Source of the DNA: Bacteroidota bacterium
Lineage (GTDB): Bacteria > Bacteroidota > Kryptoniia > Kryptoniales > JAKASW01
Assembly (NCBI GenBank): GCA_021796055.1
Contig: JAJYOS010000373.1
Location: 1 to 6,648 of the forward strand
Direction: 5' to 3'
DNA length: 6,648 nt
The stretch's first letter is position 1. Every line of letters begins with the position of its first letter. Below are positions 6,522-6,648 of this stretch, in pieces. The notes below the pieces were generated by a model, which had not been told where the DNA came from, searched no databases, and worked only from the letters and a program-made list of their open reading frames with translations. Made by a program: the position numbers and the translations under genes.

Positions 6522-6527
6522 CTCCTA
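6522..6527 (-). promoter_or_regulatory. Stop codon overlapping the GH36 ribosome binding site (TAGGAG)
   Basis: On the minus strand the upstream gene's TAG (6527-6525) shares its last two bases with the AGGAG (6526-6522) that serves the GH36 ATG at 6512, with 9-nt spacing. A ribosome ending the upstream gene is placed directly on the next start site, indicating one operon and likely translational coupling. Confidence 0.65.
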
Positions 6528-6648
6528 TTTGCTTAGCATCTTGATGTAAATTCCCCCGACCACGCTTCTCCCCTGGAACATGACCTGCTTCGCTGTTTTA
6601 GTGTCGAACAAATCGCTGAACGGGACCCTGTCGGGAGTATTGTTCAGA
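6525..6648 (-). CDS. C-terminal 40 residues of a DUF4965/glutaminase-A-like protein (5' end outside window)
   Basis: The reverse complement from 6647 reads 40 codons to TAG at 6527-6525. The end contains TPDRVPFSDLFDTKTAKQ and RSVVGGIYIKML. From memory this matches the conserved tail of proteins annotated DUF4965/DUF5127/DUF1793 (fungal GtaA-type glutaminase), which typically end in a P-x-S/T-D-W/L-Y/F-D-T-K-T-G motif and a R-x-V-V-G-G motif. Such proteins are usually secreted, around 650-850 residues, and in Bacteroidota often sit in glycan-use clusters; the true substrate of most is unknown. Only the tail is visible, so domain order, export signal and catalytic residues cannot be judged. 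It is the first visible member of the operon with the GH36 gene, 12 nt away. Confidence 0.65.
   Translation of the reverse strand, partial: LNNTPDRVPFSDLFDTKTAKQVMFQGRSVVGGIYIKMLSK

Overview
The window is a carbohydrate-catabolism locus in which every supportable gene lies on the minus strand. Read in transcription order (right to left) it holds: the last 40 codons of a protein resembling the C-terminus of DUF4965/glutaminase-type proteins (6648-6525); a secreted plant-type GH36 raffinose-synthase/Sip1-family alpha-galactosidase (6512-4296); a 162-bp spacer with stem-loops; a cytoplasmic GH130 beta-mannoside phosphorylase (4133-3141); an 847-bp gene-free stretch rich in short palindromes; a GPH/MelB-type sugar:cation symporter (2293-884); and the first 290 codons of a GH94 beta-glycoside phosphorylase (870-1, cut by the window edge).

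There are two tight gene pairs. The Sip1 gene starts 12 nt after the upstream stop, and its AGGAG overlaps that TAG. The GH94 gene starts 13 nt after the transporter stop. GH130 may be read through from the Sip1 pair or have its own start. The transporter-GH94 pair probably has its own promoter in the long spacer.

Inferred pathway: alpha-galactosyl residues are trimmed outside the cytoplasm, the trimmed oligosaccharide enters through the GPH symporter, and two phosphorylases of unrelated families cleave beta-linkages with phosphate, saving ATP. The GH130 protein closely resembles the mannosylglycan phosphorylase group (Uhgb_MP, Thermotoga TM1225), which acts on Man-beta-1,4-GlcNAc or beta-1,4-manno-oligosaccharides. 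The GH94 N-terminus looks more like diacetylchitobiose phosphorylase than cellobiose phosphorylase. Together they could dismantle a Man-GlcNAc-GlcNAc N-glycan core by phosphorolysis. The more conventional reading, galactoglucomannan use, also fits the alpha-galactosidase.

Organism: a Gram-negative-type glycan degrader of roughly balanced GC with clear Shine-Dalgarno sites. The gene families and the repeat-like debris in the long spacer suggest the Bacteroidota/Ignavibacteriota (FCB) neighbourhood, but this is a weak inference. All protein similarities are from memory of family sequences; no search was run.
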